A DNA stretch of 61,546 nt from Siminovitchia terrae (GTDB lineage: Bacteria; Bacillota; Bacilli; Bacillales; Bacillaceae_C), in NCBI RefSeq assembly GCF_003605405.2, contig NZ_QYTW02000027.1:1-61546 (forward strand), given 5' to 3'. Of the stretch, positions 45,705-54,562 are shown piece by piece; within the stretch, counting starts at the first letter, position 1, and every line of letters starts with the position of its first letter. A model generated the notes under the pieces. That model was not told the origin of the DNA, did not search any database, and saw only the letters and a program-made list of their open reading frames with translations. The position numbers and the translations under genes are program-made.

Positions 45705-46376
45705 TCACTTTTTTAGAACTTTAACTTCAAACGGATATAAAGTTAAATGAAAGCACATATGAACCAGTATTGCAGCAAATATGCCATTATCATAAAATTG
45801 CCATCCACAAATAATGCCTACAAGCATATTACCAATAAATATGTAGCTATACAGTGTAAATGATTTCCCGACTATTGAGGAACCGTGATAATGTGCTAGG
45901 GTAAAAATCAAACTAGATACAACTATAGATATGAGCACCGATTGCGTGATCCAAAGTAGTAAACTCAGGATTCCCCAACGAAAGATTAGCTCTTCAACTA
46001 CACTAGCATACAGTATTCGATTAGCGATGCCAATTGAATTTCTATGTTTTTCAATCTTATAAAAAGCTTTGCCTAAAAGAGGTTTAAAGAAACCATAATA
46101 GATTAAAATATGTGTAATTGAACATCCAATACCTACTATAGCTGCCTCAATCCAACTACTAATATAGATATTCTCTGCATTAAGATTTATTTTATTGATT
46201 AATGCGACACCCAATGCTACAAATATACTTAGGAAAACCATTTGTAAAATAATAGCTACAATAATAGGTACTTCTCTTTTTCCCGAAGCCGATTTTTTAT
46301 TAAGCATAATTGAAGAAATAGTCGTACCTGGGATAGAGATAGAAACGAGAGTTAAAAACACCGCCCAATTAAACAT
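45705..46376 (-). CDS. CPBP-family intramembrane metalloprotease
   Basis: This 223-residue protein with about seven membrane helices carries the CPBP (Abi) motifs VVEELIFRWGIL (EExxxR), FTLAHYHG and the late HMCFH. Family members are glutamic/metal intramembrane proteases or escort proteins, linked to prenyl-protein processing, bacteriocin self-immunity or maturation. Its ATG overlaps the end of the MarR-type gene by 8 bases, so it is the downstream partner of that regulator. Target unknown. Confidence 0.85.
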   Translation of the reverse strand: MFNWAVFLTLVSISIPGTTISSIMLNKKSASGKREVPIIVAIILQMVFLSIFVALGVALINKINLNAENIYISSWIEAAIVGIGCSITHILIYYGFFKPLLGKAFYKIEKHRNSIGIANRILYASVVEELIFRWGILSLLLWITQSVLISIVVSSLIFTLAHYHGSSIVGKSFTLYSYIFIGNMLVGIICGWQFYDNGIFAAILVHMCFHLTLYPFEVKVLKK

Positions 46377-46821
46377 GGTCAGATTCCTCAGTGATTAGAG
46401 TATACAATTTTTTGGCAAAATCTCTAAATTGCTTTGTTTCTTTTATGGATAATTTAGAATAATACTTTTCTATAACTAAGTCATCCATTTCCTCATACTT
46501 TTTAAAAAATTCCTTTCCTTTCTTACCTACTGTCACCAAAATTTCCCTTCTATTTTGGGGATTAATACTTCTTGAGACATAGTTTTCTTGCTCTAGCTTA
46601 TTAACCAGTTGACTTACTGAACTCATTGATAGGTGTAACTGATGAGATATGTCTTGAATCTTTGCTGGTTCAATTTCATTTATAAGATGTAGTACCATAA
46701 ACTGCTTTGGTGAGAGTTCAATTTCTAGTAAAGAGTAATAGTTTATTACTAAATGATGATTGATTTTATCAAATAATAAAAAACCTTCTTTAATAAATTC
46801 ACCTTGGTTCAAATTATTCAC
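46369..46821 (-). CDS. MarR-family transcriptional regulator
   Basis: This 150-residue winged-helix protein has SPKQFMVLHLINEIEPAKI, QDISHQLHLSMSSVSQLVNKLEQENYV (recognition region) and the wing NPQNRREILVTVGKKG. It probably controls itself and the CPBP protease gene. The region upstream has two GTTTAAC copies that could belong to its operator. AAGAGGTGAATA precedes the ATG. Confidence 0.9.
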   Translation of the reverse strand: MNNLNQGEFIKEGFLLFDKINHHLVINYYSLLEIELSPKQFMVLHLINEIEPAKIQDISHQLHLSMSSVSQLVNKLEQENYVSRSINPQNRREILVTVGKKGKEFFKKYEEMDDLVIEKYYSKLSIKETKQFRDFAKKLYTLITEESDHV

Positions 46822-47146
46822 CTCTTAATATTTATAAAGTTAAACATTTTATGTATATAAATAGTTCGTTTGGTTAAACTATATGCGTTGTATTTAGAAT
46901 TGTCAAGAAAGTACAGGGCAGATATGAGGTAAAGGCTCTGTATTTATAGTGTAGATACTCTGACATTGAATGGCTCCAAGATGTACAAGTTAAAATCAGG
47001 TAACTATATTACAGCAAATACACAGTATGTGGAAAAAGTGTAAATACAAAAATAACCGGCGCTGACCGGCCTTTATTATGCGAATATGGATTTAAGTGTG
47101 GTAACAAACGTAAGTTTGTTATTATTAAACTAACAGTCTAGTTTAT
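46822..47146. other. Intergenic region upstream of the MarR gene
   Basis: It should contain the MarR-operon promoter; two GTTTAAC direct repeats lie at about 46840-46885 on the minus strand. No gene is visible between here and repeat copy 14. Confidence 0.4.
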
Positions 47147-47339
47147 TAACTTCATTCAGTAGAAATTTTCCACTTCTGTAAGTGGTGAGATGAATGCATA
47201 TTGGTATTCCATTCAGTGGGGGCTCAAACCCCGGCTGAATAAAGTCAAAGCCTCCGGCGGATGCCACAGATTTTCAGAGGAAATTTATCGAGCGGAGCTC
47301 GATAAAATCTGGGCGCAAATGCGCCAAGGCGTATTTTAT
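47147..47339 (+). repeat. 193-bp structured repeat, copy 14
   Basis: Full-length copy with a changed right end (GGCGTATTTTAT). The fortuitous reading frame stays open here, but others are closed. It precedes the PPOX-like gene by about 65 bases. Confidence 0.88.
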
Positions 47340-47403
47340 CTGCTATTGTGTAAATGTAGAGTTTTTTGTGGTTAATTGGTTATCTCAAAGAAGAGGGGAA
47401 GGT

Positions 47404-48039
47404 ATGGAAATGGGATCTAATCAAAGGTTTAGTCAAACTATTGAATCTGAGGAAGAGCTTCGCACGATTGTAGGATCTCCTAGTAAATTAGTAGAGAATA
47501 AGGTAATTACATATTTAGATACTCATTGTTCAAATTTTATTTCTAAATCATCATTTTTAGTTATTTCTACAGCAGATGATGCTGGTTGTTGCGACGCTTC
47601 TCCAAGAGGAGATAAGCCAGGGTTTGTTCTTGTCTTAGATGAAAAACACTTAATTATACCTGAAAGACCAGGAAATAGAAGAATTGATTCTATGCGTAAT
47701 ATTCTATCAAATCCCAGAGTGGGGCTTCTCTTTATAATTCCAGGTATGGAAGAAACGCTTAGAGTTAATGGAAAGGCCACTTTAGTGAAAGATGAAGAAC
47801 TACTTGAAAAAATGAAAGTTAATGAACGAAAACCACTTTTAGGCATTGGTGTAAAAGTTGATGAATGTTTTATCCATTGTGCCAAAGCCTTTAAACGTTC
47901 AAATTTATGGGAACCGGATTCTTGGCCGGATAAAGAAACATTGCCTTCTGCTTCAAAAATTTTATCTGCTCACTCGAAAATTTCAAATCAAAAAGTTGTT
48001 GATATTCTTGAGGAAAGTTATACGAAACGGCTTTATTAA
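47404..48039 (+). CDS. Pyridoxamine 5'-phosphate oxidase-family flavoprotein
   Basis: This 211-residue split-barrel protein has FLVISTADDAGCCDASPRGDKPGFV, LIIPERPGNRRIDSMRNILSNPRVGLLFIIPG, RVNGKATLV and a Cys/His stretch VDECFIHCAKAFKRSNLW. This is the pattern of PPOX-like FMN-binding proteins of the MSMEG_1061 type, which reduce or bind flavin-dependent substrates. It is not the vitamin B6 enzyme itself. The ATG at 47404 lies 5 bases after GAGGGG. A terminator follows at 48147. Confidence 0.82.
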   Translation: MEMGSNQRFSQTIESEEELRTIVGSPSKLVENKVITYLDTHCSNFISKSSFLVISTADDAGCCDASPRGDKPGFVLVLDEKHLIIPERPGNRRIDSMRNILSNPRVGLLFIIPGMEETLRVNGKATLVKDEELLEKMKVNERKPLLGIGVKVDECFIHCAKAFKRSNLWEPDSWPDKETLPSASKILSAHSKISNQKVVDILEESYTKRLY

Positions 48040-48146
48040 ACTAAAAAATGTACGTCAGTTGAAAAAGGATAGGATATATAACAACCTCCTACTATTTTCC
48101 AAATATCCAATGTTTTTAAGCTAATTAAGAAATTGTTTACATTAAA

Positions 48147-48179
48147 ACAAGCCCGGTTCTCAGACCGAGCTTGTTTTTT
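48147..48179 (+). terminator. Terminator after the PPOX-like gene
   Basis: ACAAGC-CCGGT and ACCGA-GCTTGT form the stem (48147-48174), followed by a T-run to 48179. The 48180-48398 remainder is intergenic and includes the palindrome TTGATATATCAA at 48301-48312. Confidence 0.82.
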
Positions 48180-48398
48180 ACTATCTAGCATCTACCCATA
48201 TATTATTTTTAAGTCCCAAATCGCTCCAAAAGTAGCCCTAAGTACGTGCTTTTTTATACATTATCCTGCAATCTGAAATATTACAAAAAACTGGTAAACG
48301 TTGATATATCAATACTTTTTGATATTTCGTACTGGTGTTTACGTCTAAATGATATTATACTATGTAATAGATTTATATAAATTAAGGGAGCTGGACCG

Positions 48399-50138
48399 GT
48401 GAAACCTAATTCGAAATTCACAACGAAGATTGTTCCTCTAGCCATTGGTCTTATTGTCATTGTTGCAGCATGCATCGTGTGGGCGGTTCAAACAATGGAT
48501 AAGGGAACCGTCATTCCATTTTCTAAGATGGAAGACACGATCAAAGCTCAAAGTGGCGAATTGGTTTCACTCAAGGAAACGTCCGATGGGACATTGTATC
48601 TTAAAACTCCAGATGGTAAGTTTATCTCCCATGTTAGGCCAAATAGCCAAATGGTGGAAAAGCTTGTTGAGACTTACCATATTGATTATAAATATTCGAA
48701 CGGCAGCCAAGCAGGGAATTGGGTCGTCGGAGGCCTTATTATTCTTATGGCAGGAGCAGCGTTCGTTTTGCATAAGAAGGGAAAAATTGGCGTTACAGCT
48801 ATGAAGAACAGCACTTCAAAGGAAGTGCCGCTTCCTTCCATCACTCTTGATGATGTGGGAGGATTACCTGAAGAAATGAAAGAGGAAATCCTTCAGACAT
48901 TGGAGATTATCAAAGATCCGGACAAGTCTGCCAAGGTAGGTGTTGAGGCTCCAAAAGGAATTTTATTGTACGGGCCTCCTGGAACGGGTAAAACATTGCT
49001 GGCACAGGCAATTGCACGTGAAATTGGGGCTTCTTTCTTCACTGCTTCAGGTTCCGCTTTCAACGAGCTATTTGTTGGTGTTGGAGCTTCACGTGTCCGC
49101 TCCTTATTTGAAAACGCCCGGAAGCAGAAGCCAGCTGTTATTTTTATCGATGAAGTTGACGCACTTGCCGGCAAACGTAAGGCCCATGGCGGAGAAGAAA
49201 CGGAAAAAACGTTAACTGAGCTACTTGTACAGCTTGATGGCGGGCATGATAACGAGAGTGTTCTATTTATTGCTGCTACTAATAGAAAAGATATGCTGGA
49301 TGATGCGTTTCTGCGTCCTGGCAGAATTGACTTTACATTCAATGTTCCTCTTCCTGACACAAAAGGCCGAAGAGAAATCATCGATATCCATACAAAAGGC
49401 AGAAATCTTGCACAGGATGTCGTTGCTTCCCTTGGCATCCTTGCCGAAAGTACATCTGGTTTCTCAGGGGCAGAAATCAACTCATTGTTTGAGTCAGCAA
49501 GCAGAAGGGCTGTCCGTGAAGGAAGGGAACAAATCAATAAGAAAGACCTCGACTATGCGATTGACCGGACAATCCTTGGCAGCACTTCCCGATCTCTGAA
49601 TGATCCGGAAACGAAAAGACGTGTAGCCATCCATGAAGCTGGACATGCTCTTGTACAGGCAGTCACCAAGCCGGGCACTGTAAGGAAAGCGACAATCATT
49701 CCGCGTGGTCAGGCACTTGGCTATGTGGCTCCTATTCAAAAGGAACTGCACCTCTCCACAACAAGCGAACTGCTTGACCAGGTAAGTATGATTCTTGCTG
49801 GGGGTGTCGCTGAACGTCTTTACTTTGGTGAGCACAGCATTGGCGTTAGCGGCGACGTGCAGCAGGCGAAAAAACTTTTGGAGCAAATGGTTGATACGGG
49901 TATGCTCCAAGACGGTTTTACACTTACTTTTCAGAAGCAGAAAAAAGAAGAGAAAATGCAGGAACTCTTCAATGACGCTTTGGAAAAAACAAAGAACATT
50001 ATCAAGTCATATCAAACGGAGTATGATAACCTTGTCGAGATGTTAATGCATAAGGAAACTCTGGACGGTTCCGAAGTTCAGGAGATTGTGAGCGGTCAAA
50101 GGAATAATCTAGATAATGACTATGCGTATAACGTATAA
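48399..50138 (+). CDS. FtsH-like membrane AAA+ zinc protease (short paralogue)
   Basis: This 579-residue protein has two membrane helices (about 9-30 and 108-127) around an 80-residue external part. An AAA+ domain follows with Walker A GPPGTGKT, pore loop FNELFVGVGASR, Walker B VIFIDEVDAL and RPGRIDF. The M41 protease motif HEAGH and the third zinc Asp in SGDVQQAK complete the active site. It is about 60 residues shorter than the main FtsH and stands alone, so it is probably a second FtsH-type protease. It starts with GTG after AAGGGAG. Confidence 0.88.
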   Translation: MKPNSKFTTKIVPLAIGLIVIVAACIVWAVQTMDKGTVIPFSKMEDTIKAQSGELVSLKETSDGTLYLKTPDGKFISHVRPNSQMVEKLVETYHIDYKYSNGSQAGNWVVGGLIILMAGAAFVLHKKGKIGVTAMKNSTSKEVPLPSITLDDVGGLPEEMKEEILQTLEIIKDPDKSAKVGVEAPKGILLYGPPGTGKTLLAQAIAREIGASFFTASGSAFNELFVGVGASRVRSLFENARKQKPAVIFIDEVDALAGKRKAHGGEETEKTLTELLVQLDGGHDNESVLFIAATNRKDMLDDAFLRPGRIDFTFNVPLPDTKGRREIIDIHTKGRNLAQDVVASLGILAESTSGFSGAEINSLFESASRRAVREGREQINKKDLDYAIDRTILGSTSRSLNDPETKRRVAIHEAGHALVQAVTKPGTVRKATIIPRGQALGYVAPIQKELHLSTTSELLDQVSMILAGGVAERLYFGEHSIGVSGDVQQAKKLLEQMVDTGMLQDGFTLTFQKQKKEEKMQELFNDALEKTKNIIKSYQTEYDNLVEMLMHKETLDGSEVQEIVSGQRNNLDNDYAYNV

Positions 50139-50140
50139 AA

Positions 50141-50182
50141 AATCCCTCTGTTGCCCAGCAAACGGCAATAGAGGGATTTTTT
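50141..50182 (+). terminator. Two-way terminator after the FtsH-like gene
   Basis: AATCCCTCTGTTGCC pairs with GGCAATAGAGGGATT, followed by TTTTTT. The A-run on the other side lets it serve the minus-strand RHH gene that ends at 50193 too. Confidence 0.87.
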
Positions 50183-50192
50183 GTATCCAACA

Positions 50193-50381
50193 TCAGATAA
50201 TATTCCTAGGGAAAAGTATGTTTGAATTGAACCCATTATTTTTTGCCTTATCGATCTCTACAGCCTCTTCAATCCAGTTGCGTATTAAAGCGGATGGTTG
50301 GAGATTCTCTCTTTTGCAGTAGGTATAGAACTCTTCTTTTAATTCTTTTGAAATCCGTATGTTTATTTGGGGTCTTTCCAT
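50193..50381 (-). CDS. Ribbon-helix-helix protein (1)
   Basis: This 62-residue protein has the ribbon strand RPQINIRISKELKEEF followed by two helices (YTYCKRENLQPSALIRNWIEEAVEI), the Arc/CopG DNA-binding pattern. It acts as a dimer, probably on the shared motif found 39 bases before its start. The ATG at 50381 is 9 bases after GGAGGTG. A close paralogue lies at 54398, on the other side of the large sensor kinase. Confidence 0.82.
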   Translation of the reverse strand: MERPQINIRISKELKEEFYTYCKRENLQPSALIRNWIEEAVEIDKAKNNGFNSNILFPRNII

Positions 50382-51083
50382 TTCAGAATCCACCTCCAAT
50401 TCCTTATATTGGATATAAAAGAATCATAGCAATGTCGTCTATACAAAATCTGAAAGAGTGTTTATTGTTTTTCTTATAGTCCATTTATAATAGGTAAAAT
50501 TTATTTTCATATCTGAGATCAATTTTTTTCATATTAAGGTGTTTTTTCATTGTTTGTAGATAAAATTATCGAAAAATCATATCTATTATTTAAATAACGA
50601 GAGAATTTTTATAGAATTTGTCGAAGAATTTTTTCGGAAATGAAGAGCAATAATTGAATGGATTAGCTATTTAGTACTAAAAAGAACTGCGGGATATAGT
50701 ATTTTTTTACTATTTTCAGAAAAATGTTCACCGTTTATTTCACTGAGTCCTGATTAGGTGCCTGATCAGCAGCGCTTATACTAGTAAGAAGGAGAAAATT
50801 GCGGAATGCCTGCGACTGACACAATTACCAATGGATGAATAGGTATTATTGTAGCAATAAATTGCCTAGGCCGTTTTAAGAAGACGGACTCTCGAGAAAT
50901 AAAAAAAGAACGATGTTCAGGGAACCATACCTGAGGATCGTTCTGTCATGTGATTTTCTAAAGCTTACTTTAATTAAACTTGGGTCTCTATAAAGATCCT
51001 ATAAGTGCTCACTTCAAAATTGTAGTCTTTAACTGGTTAGTTTATTAAACGAGAATCAGTTTTGTAGAACAGATGAATATTAT
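50382..51083. other. Intergenic region with a shared motif and a terminator
   Basis: AGAATCATAGCA-N4-CGTCT-N-TACA at 50420-50445 also occurs before the second RHH gene. A minus-strand terminator lies at 50901-50944. No gene is seen between 50450 and 50900. Confidence 0.55.
50901..50944 (-). terminator. Terminator after the dual sensor kinase
   Basis: AGAACGAT (50907-50914) pairs with ATCGTTCT (50937-50944); on the minus strand the stem is followed by a run of seven T. It lies 140 bases past the kinase stop. Confidence 0.82.
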
Positions 51084-54000
51084 TCACTTTGTCATAATAG
51101 GAGCTTTGTTTTTCACGATAAAGGATACCTTTGTTCCATGCCCAGGTGTACTTTCGATTTCAAGGCCTGTTCCAAAGTGCCGTATTAAACGCAAGTTAGT
51201 ATTAATCAGGCCGACTCCAGACTTACTTTCTGTCCTTGTCTCTTTGATTTGGCTTAGTGTGTCTTCATCCATTCCTTCTCCATCATCCTCCACAGATATC
51301 TCAGTTTGAGTTCCGTGGACAGAAACCCGGATGAAAATCTTACCTCCATGAATACGTTTCATAATACCATGCCGGATTGCATTTTCAACTAAGGGCTGGA
51401 TTGTAAGGAATGGAATTCTTAGAGTTTCACATTCATCAATCTCCCAAATGACTTGAAGCCTGTTTTCGTATCGTACTTGCTCAATGTATAGATAAGAACG
51501 TACTACGCTTAGTTCTTCTTCAATAGAAATTAGCTCATTCATATTTTGGAATTTAAATTTATGCCTCAAGAAATGACTGAATTCTTCGAGCAGATCGCGC
51601 ATTTTATCCAAGTCAATTTCACTTAGAGCTATCACTGCGTTTAAAGTATTGAAAAGAAAGTGAGGTTGGATCTGTGCTTGCAACCATGCAGCTTCTAATT
51701 GCAGTTGCTCTTGAACGACTTTTTTGACTGTCGTCAATCCTTCGATCCTTGATCTTATTTCCAATGCTTCAACAGGTTTTTTTACATAGTCGTTTGCTCC
51801 GGCTAAGAAACCGCTTTGGATATCCCTTGGTTCGCTTCTTGCTGTAAGCAATAAAATGGGGAGTTCAGTAAGTGAATACCGCTCGCGAATCAGTCGAGTG
51901 AGTTCATACCCAGACATATGAGGCATCATAATGTCCGAGATGACCAGATCCCATTCCTTTTTATCCAACAGAGCTAAAGCTTCTTTGCCACTTGTGACCA
52001 TGGCGACATCATATTTTTCAGGAGGCAATATTGTCTCAAGCACTTGAAGATTAACTGGATCATCATCAACAACTAATATAGGCGAGCGACACAAAGCTCC
52101 TTCTTTTGAAACTCTTCGCTCAAACACTGAAGGAGTTCCGCTTTCTTCCATACCAAGTGTGCTTTTTTCCTGAGCATGACCAATCTCCGGTGGTGATGAT
52201 ATAGGGACGGGATTCTCTTCTATTTCTTTTGAATGTGCCAGACTAAGGGAGAATGTAAATTCAGATCCTTCTCCCGGAACAGATGATACTTCTACAGTCC
52301 CTCCATGAAGTTCGACCAACTGTTTAGTTATACTTAGCCCTAATCCAAATCCGCTTTCGATCATCGTCTCTTTGGAATTCGCCTGTTCATAAGGATTAAA
52401 TAGGCGCTTAAGCATGTCGCTATCCATTCCGATACCGGTATCCTTGATGACAATGAAGGCATCTTGGTTCTTTACAAAAGCTCGTATTGTAATTTGGCCA
52501 TCATTTGTATATTTGACCGCATTATGAAGTAAATTGAAAAGGATTTGAATCAACCGGTTTTCATCAGCAAATACTGGCGGAAAATCATCTGAAATTTGAT
52601 TTACCATCTTCAAAGATTTGGCATCTCCTATAAATCGAAGCATATCCAGAACTCCCTCAACAATGTGCTGGACCTCAATCGCTTTTTTCATTAGGGTTGG
52701 ATTACCTTCCTGAAGGCTTCTAACTTCAAGTAAATCATTCAATAACAGTGTCATCCTACGACCAACTGATAGAATTGTTTCGAGCTCTTTCACACTTCGT
52801 TCTTGCAACGAATCCTGTTCCCTTTCCAAAATAGATTGTGACATGTTCAACATACCATGAAGCGGGTTTTTAAATTCATGCGAAGTAGTAGCCAAAAATT
52901 GATCCTTATGATCATTCATCCTTTGTAACGTTGATGCCAATTCTTTTGTTTCAGCATGTACTCTAAAGTAACCTTTGAACCAAATAGATGTAAAGCATCC
53001 AATTGAAATAAATAAATCAAATGGATAATAGGTTACACTGATCCCGCTTTCTCGCCAAATAATGCCCCAGGTGAAATGATGACCGAGTGCGGCTAGAGAA
53101 AGGAGCAGCAAAAGATTGCCTTTTATATCTCGAATGAGTTTGTTCAATATCGCAATCAACACAATTACTGCAGTAGTGCCAGCCATCAGGAAATAAACTG
53201 GAAAAATCGTCATAATTTGGGAAGGGGTTAAAATCATTGTAATTCCGGCTGTGCACCAAATGAGAATAGAATAAATCGGAAAGATTCTACGCCAATAGGG
53301 AAGCAGGCGATGATCCGTACATTCCAGCAAGGTATAGCATGCGACTGGTATCAGGACATTCGCCAACCGAAAATCCCATTCATATCCTATATAAAACATT
53401 TGATGAAATAACTTTTCATCGTTACTTAATAAATTCATCAATGCCACACAAAAAGTAAGCACCGAGAAATATAGAAGTTTTTTGTCCTTGTTTCCCAGAA
53501 AAAATAAAATAATTGCATAAACAGAATGTATAAGAAAAATAGCGGCAGCTAGGAGCTGCATAGAGGAGGAAAACTTTACTTTCTTGGCAATGGCTTCTTC
53601 TGAACCGAATTTAACCGAACGGATGACCCCGCTGCCCCGTATATCCTCATAATTAGCTGCCTGAATGATAATTTCAATAACTCCGTTATCATCTGCCGTA
53701 AAAGTAGTTGAATAAGGTAGATTTTTTGCGACGTATTCATCTTTATTTTTTGCTATCTCTCCCGATTTTGCCAGAAGTCGCCCGTTGGCATAGACTTCTG
53801 AAGAACTTCGCACGCTTGGTATTTGAATACTATAATTCAAATCCTTTTCCGGATTTACATAAAGAAACAAGCGATAGGAAGCAAACCCAAATGGTGTTGG
53901 CTCTTTAGCGTTTAAAGCTTCATTCCATTTTCCCGGAACCTCGATGAGCTTTGGAGCTTCAGTCTCTAGTCGAGACTGAGGTTCCTGTTCTATTAATAGT

Positions 54001-54197
54001 TGTGAGGGATAAAACTCCCATTCCCCATCCAGTAAAAGGACTTCACCTTCCTCAGCATTCCAGTTACGCAAATCTAAATGTCCGTTTATGATCGGCAGTT
54101 GTTTTTGATTACTTAAGGTTTCAGCCCAGAAAACGCGAGAACTGGATAAAATAACTAAAAATATTCCCAGAATTAAAAAAATATATCTTAATTTCAT
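51084..54197 (-). CDS. Hybrid dual histidine kinase with 7TM-DISM sensor
   Basis: This 1037-residue sensor opens with signal peptide MKLRYIFLILGIFLVILSSS and an extracellular beta domain of about 170 residues. Seven membrane helices of the 7TMR-DISM type follow, then HisKA with H-box TSHEFKNPLHGML and HATPase (NLLHNAVKYTNDG, DTGIGM). A receiver domain comes next (VVDDDP, ISDIMMPHMSGYE, Lys in YVKKPVE), then a second, LytS-type kinase with QIQPHFLFNTLN and its own HATPase (NAIRHG, DDGEGM, GVGLINTNLRL). The ATG at 54197 gives the best signal peptide; the ribosome site lies behind a hairpin. It is flanked by two RHH genes. Confidence 0.9.
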   Translation of the reverse strand: MKLRYIFLILGIFLVILSSSRVFWAETLSNQKQLPIINGHLDLRNWNAEEGEVLLLDGEWEFYPSQLLIEQEPQSRLETEAPKLIEVPGKWNEALNAKEPTPFGFASYRLFLYVNPEKDLNYSIQIPSVRSSSEVYANGRLLAKSGEIAKNKDEYVAKNLPYSTTFTADDNGVIEIIIQAANYEDIRGSGVIRSVKFGSEEAIAKKVKFSSSMQLLAAAIFLIHSVYAIILFFLGNKDKKLLYFSVLTFCVALMNLLSNDEKLFHQMFYIGYEWDFRLANVLIPVACYTLLECTDHRLLPYWRRIFPIYSILIWCTAGITMILTPSQIMTIFPVYFLMAGTTAVIVLIAILNKLIRDIKGNLLLLLSLAALGHHFTWGIIWRESGISVTYYPFDLFISIGCFTSIWFKGYFRVHAETKELASTLQRMNDHKDQFLATTSHEFKNPLHGMLNMSQSILEREQDSLQERSVKELETILSVGRRMTLLLNDLLEVRSLQEGNPTLMKKAIEVQHIVEGVLDMLRFIGDAKSLKMVNQISDDFPPVFADENRLIQILFNLLHNAVKYTNDGQITIRAFVKNQDAFIVIKDTGIGMDSDMLKRLFNPYEQANSKETMIESGFGLGLSITKQLVELHGGTVEVSSVPGEGSEFTFSLSLAHSKEIEENPVPISSPPEIGHAQEKSTLGMEESGTPSVFERRVSKEGALCRSPILVVDDDPVNLQVLETILPPEKYDVAMVTSGKEALALLDKKEWDLVISDIMMPHMSGYELTRLIRERYSLTELPILLLTARSEPRDIQSGFLAGANDYVKKPVEALEIRSRIEGLTTVKKVVQEQLQLEAAWLQAQIQPHFLFNTLNAVIALSEIDLDKMRDLLEEFSHFLRHKFKFQNMNELISIEEELSVVRSYLYIEQVRYENRLQVIWEIDECETLRIPFLTIQPLVENAIRHGIMKRIHGGKIFIRVSVHGTQTEISVEDDGEGMDEDTLSQIKETRTESKSGVGLINTNLRLIRHFGTGLEIESTPGHGTKVSFIVKNKAPIMTK

Positions 54198-54200
54198 TAG

Positions 54201-54230
54201 AGTTGTTGGCGGGTTTTTGCCAACTCCCCC
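54201..54230 (-). promoter_or_regulatory. Hairpin between ribosome site and start codon of the dual kinase
   Basis: On the minus strand GGGGGA is followed by hairpin GTTGGC-AAAAACCC-GCCAAC (54205-54224) and then 7 bases to ATG. Folding the hairpin would bring the ribosome site to normal distance from the ATG. An upstream in-frame ATG at 54236 has no such site. Confidence 0.5.
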
Positions 54231-54397
54231 TTTCATATTGTTGAATCTTCAAGTCTATTATAACAGTGAACTCTAACACTGTGCTAAGGAGGATGATGAA
54301 CATTTCTTTCAAATGCTGAAACTTCTAGAAATAGAAAAATCCCTGTGAAGGGATTTTACAAAAATGCAAATTGTTACATTATATTGTTCGGCAAAAA

Positions 54398-54562
54398 TTA
54401 CTTTGAACTCAACCGGTTGTTTTTAACTCTGTCAGCTTCAATAGTCTCTTTGATCCAATGGCGTATTAATCTCGAGGGCTTAAGATGATCCTTTTTACAG
54501 TATGAATAAAACTCCTCTTTTAGTTCTTGCGATATTCGTATATTTATTTGTTGTCTTTTCAT
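54398..54562 (-). CDS. Ribbon-helix-helix protein (2)
   Basis: This 54-residue protein is a paralogue of the one at 50193. Its strand is RQQINIRISQELKEEF and its helices are YSYCKKDHLKPSRLIRHWIKETIEADRVKNN. Such small dimers bind DNA through their N-terminal beta ribbons. GGGAGAGGATTGT precedes the ATG. Its upstream motif matches that of the first gene, so both may bind each other's promoters. It lies between the kinase and the giant adhesin. Confidence 0.82.
   Translation of the reverse strand: MKRQQINIRISQELKEEFYSYCKKDHLKPSRLIRHWIKETIEADRVKNNRLSSK

Noticed and set aside
6665-47339. GGGGGTTCAAACCCC in the repeats as a tRNA T-arm
   Set aside because: No acceptor, D-arm or anticodon arm lies around it, and the stem/loop size does not fit a true T-arm.
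47190-47375. Open frame inside repeat copy 14 ([11 protein letters not shown]...)
   Set aside because: The same frame is broken by stops or frameshifts in other copies while the hairpins are kept, so it is not a conserved protein.
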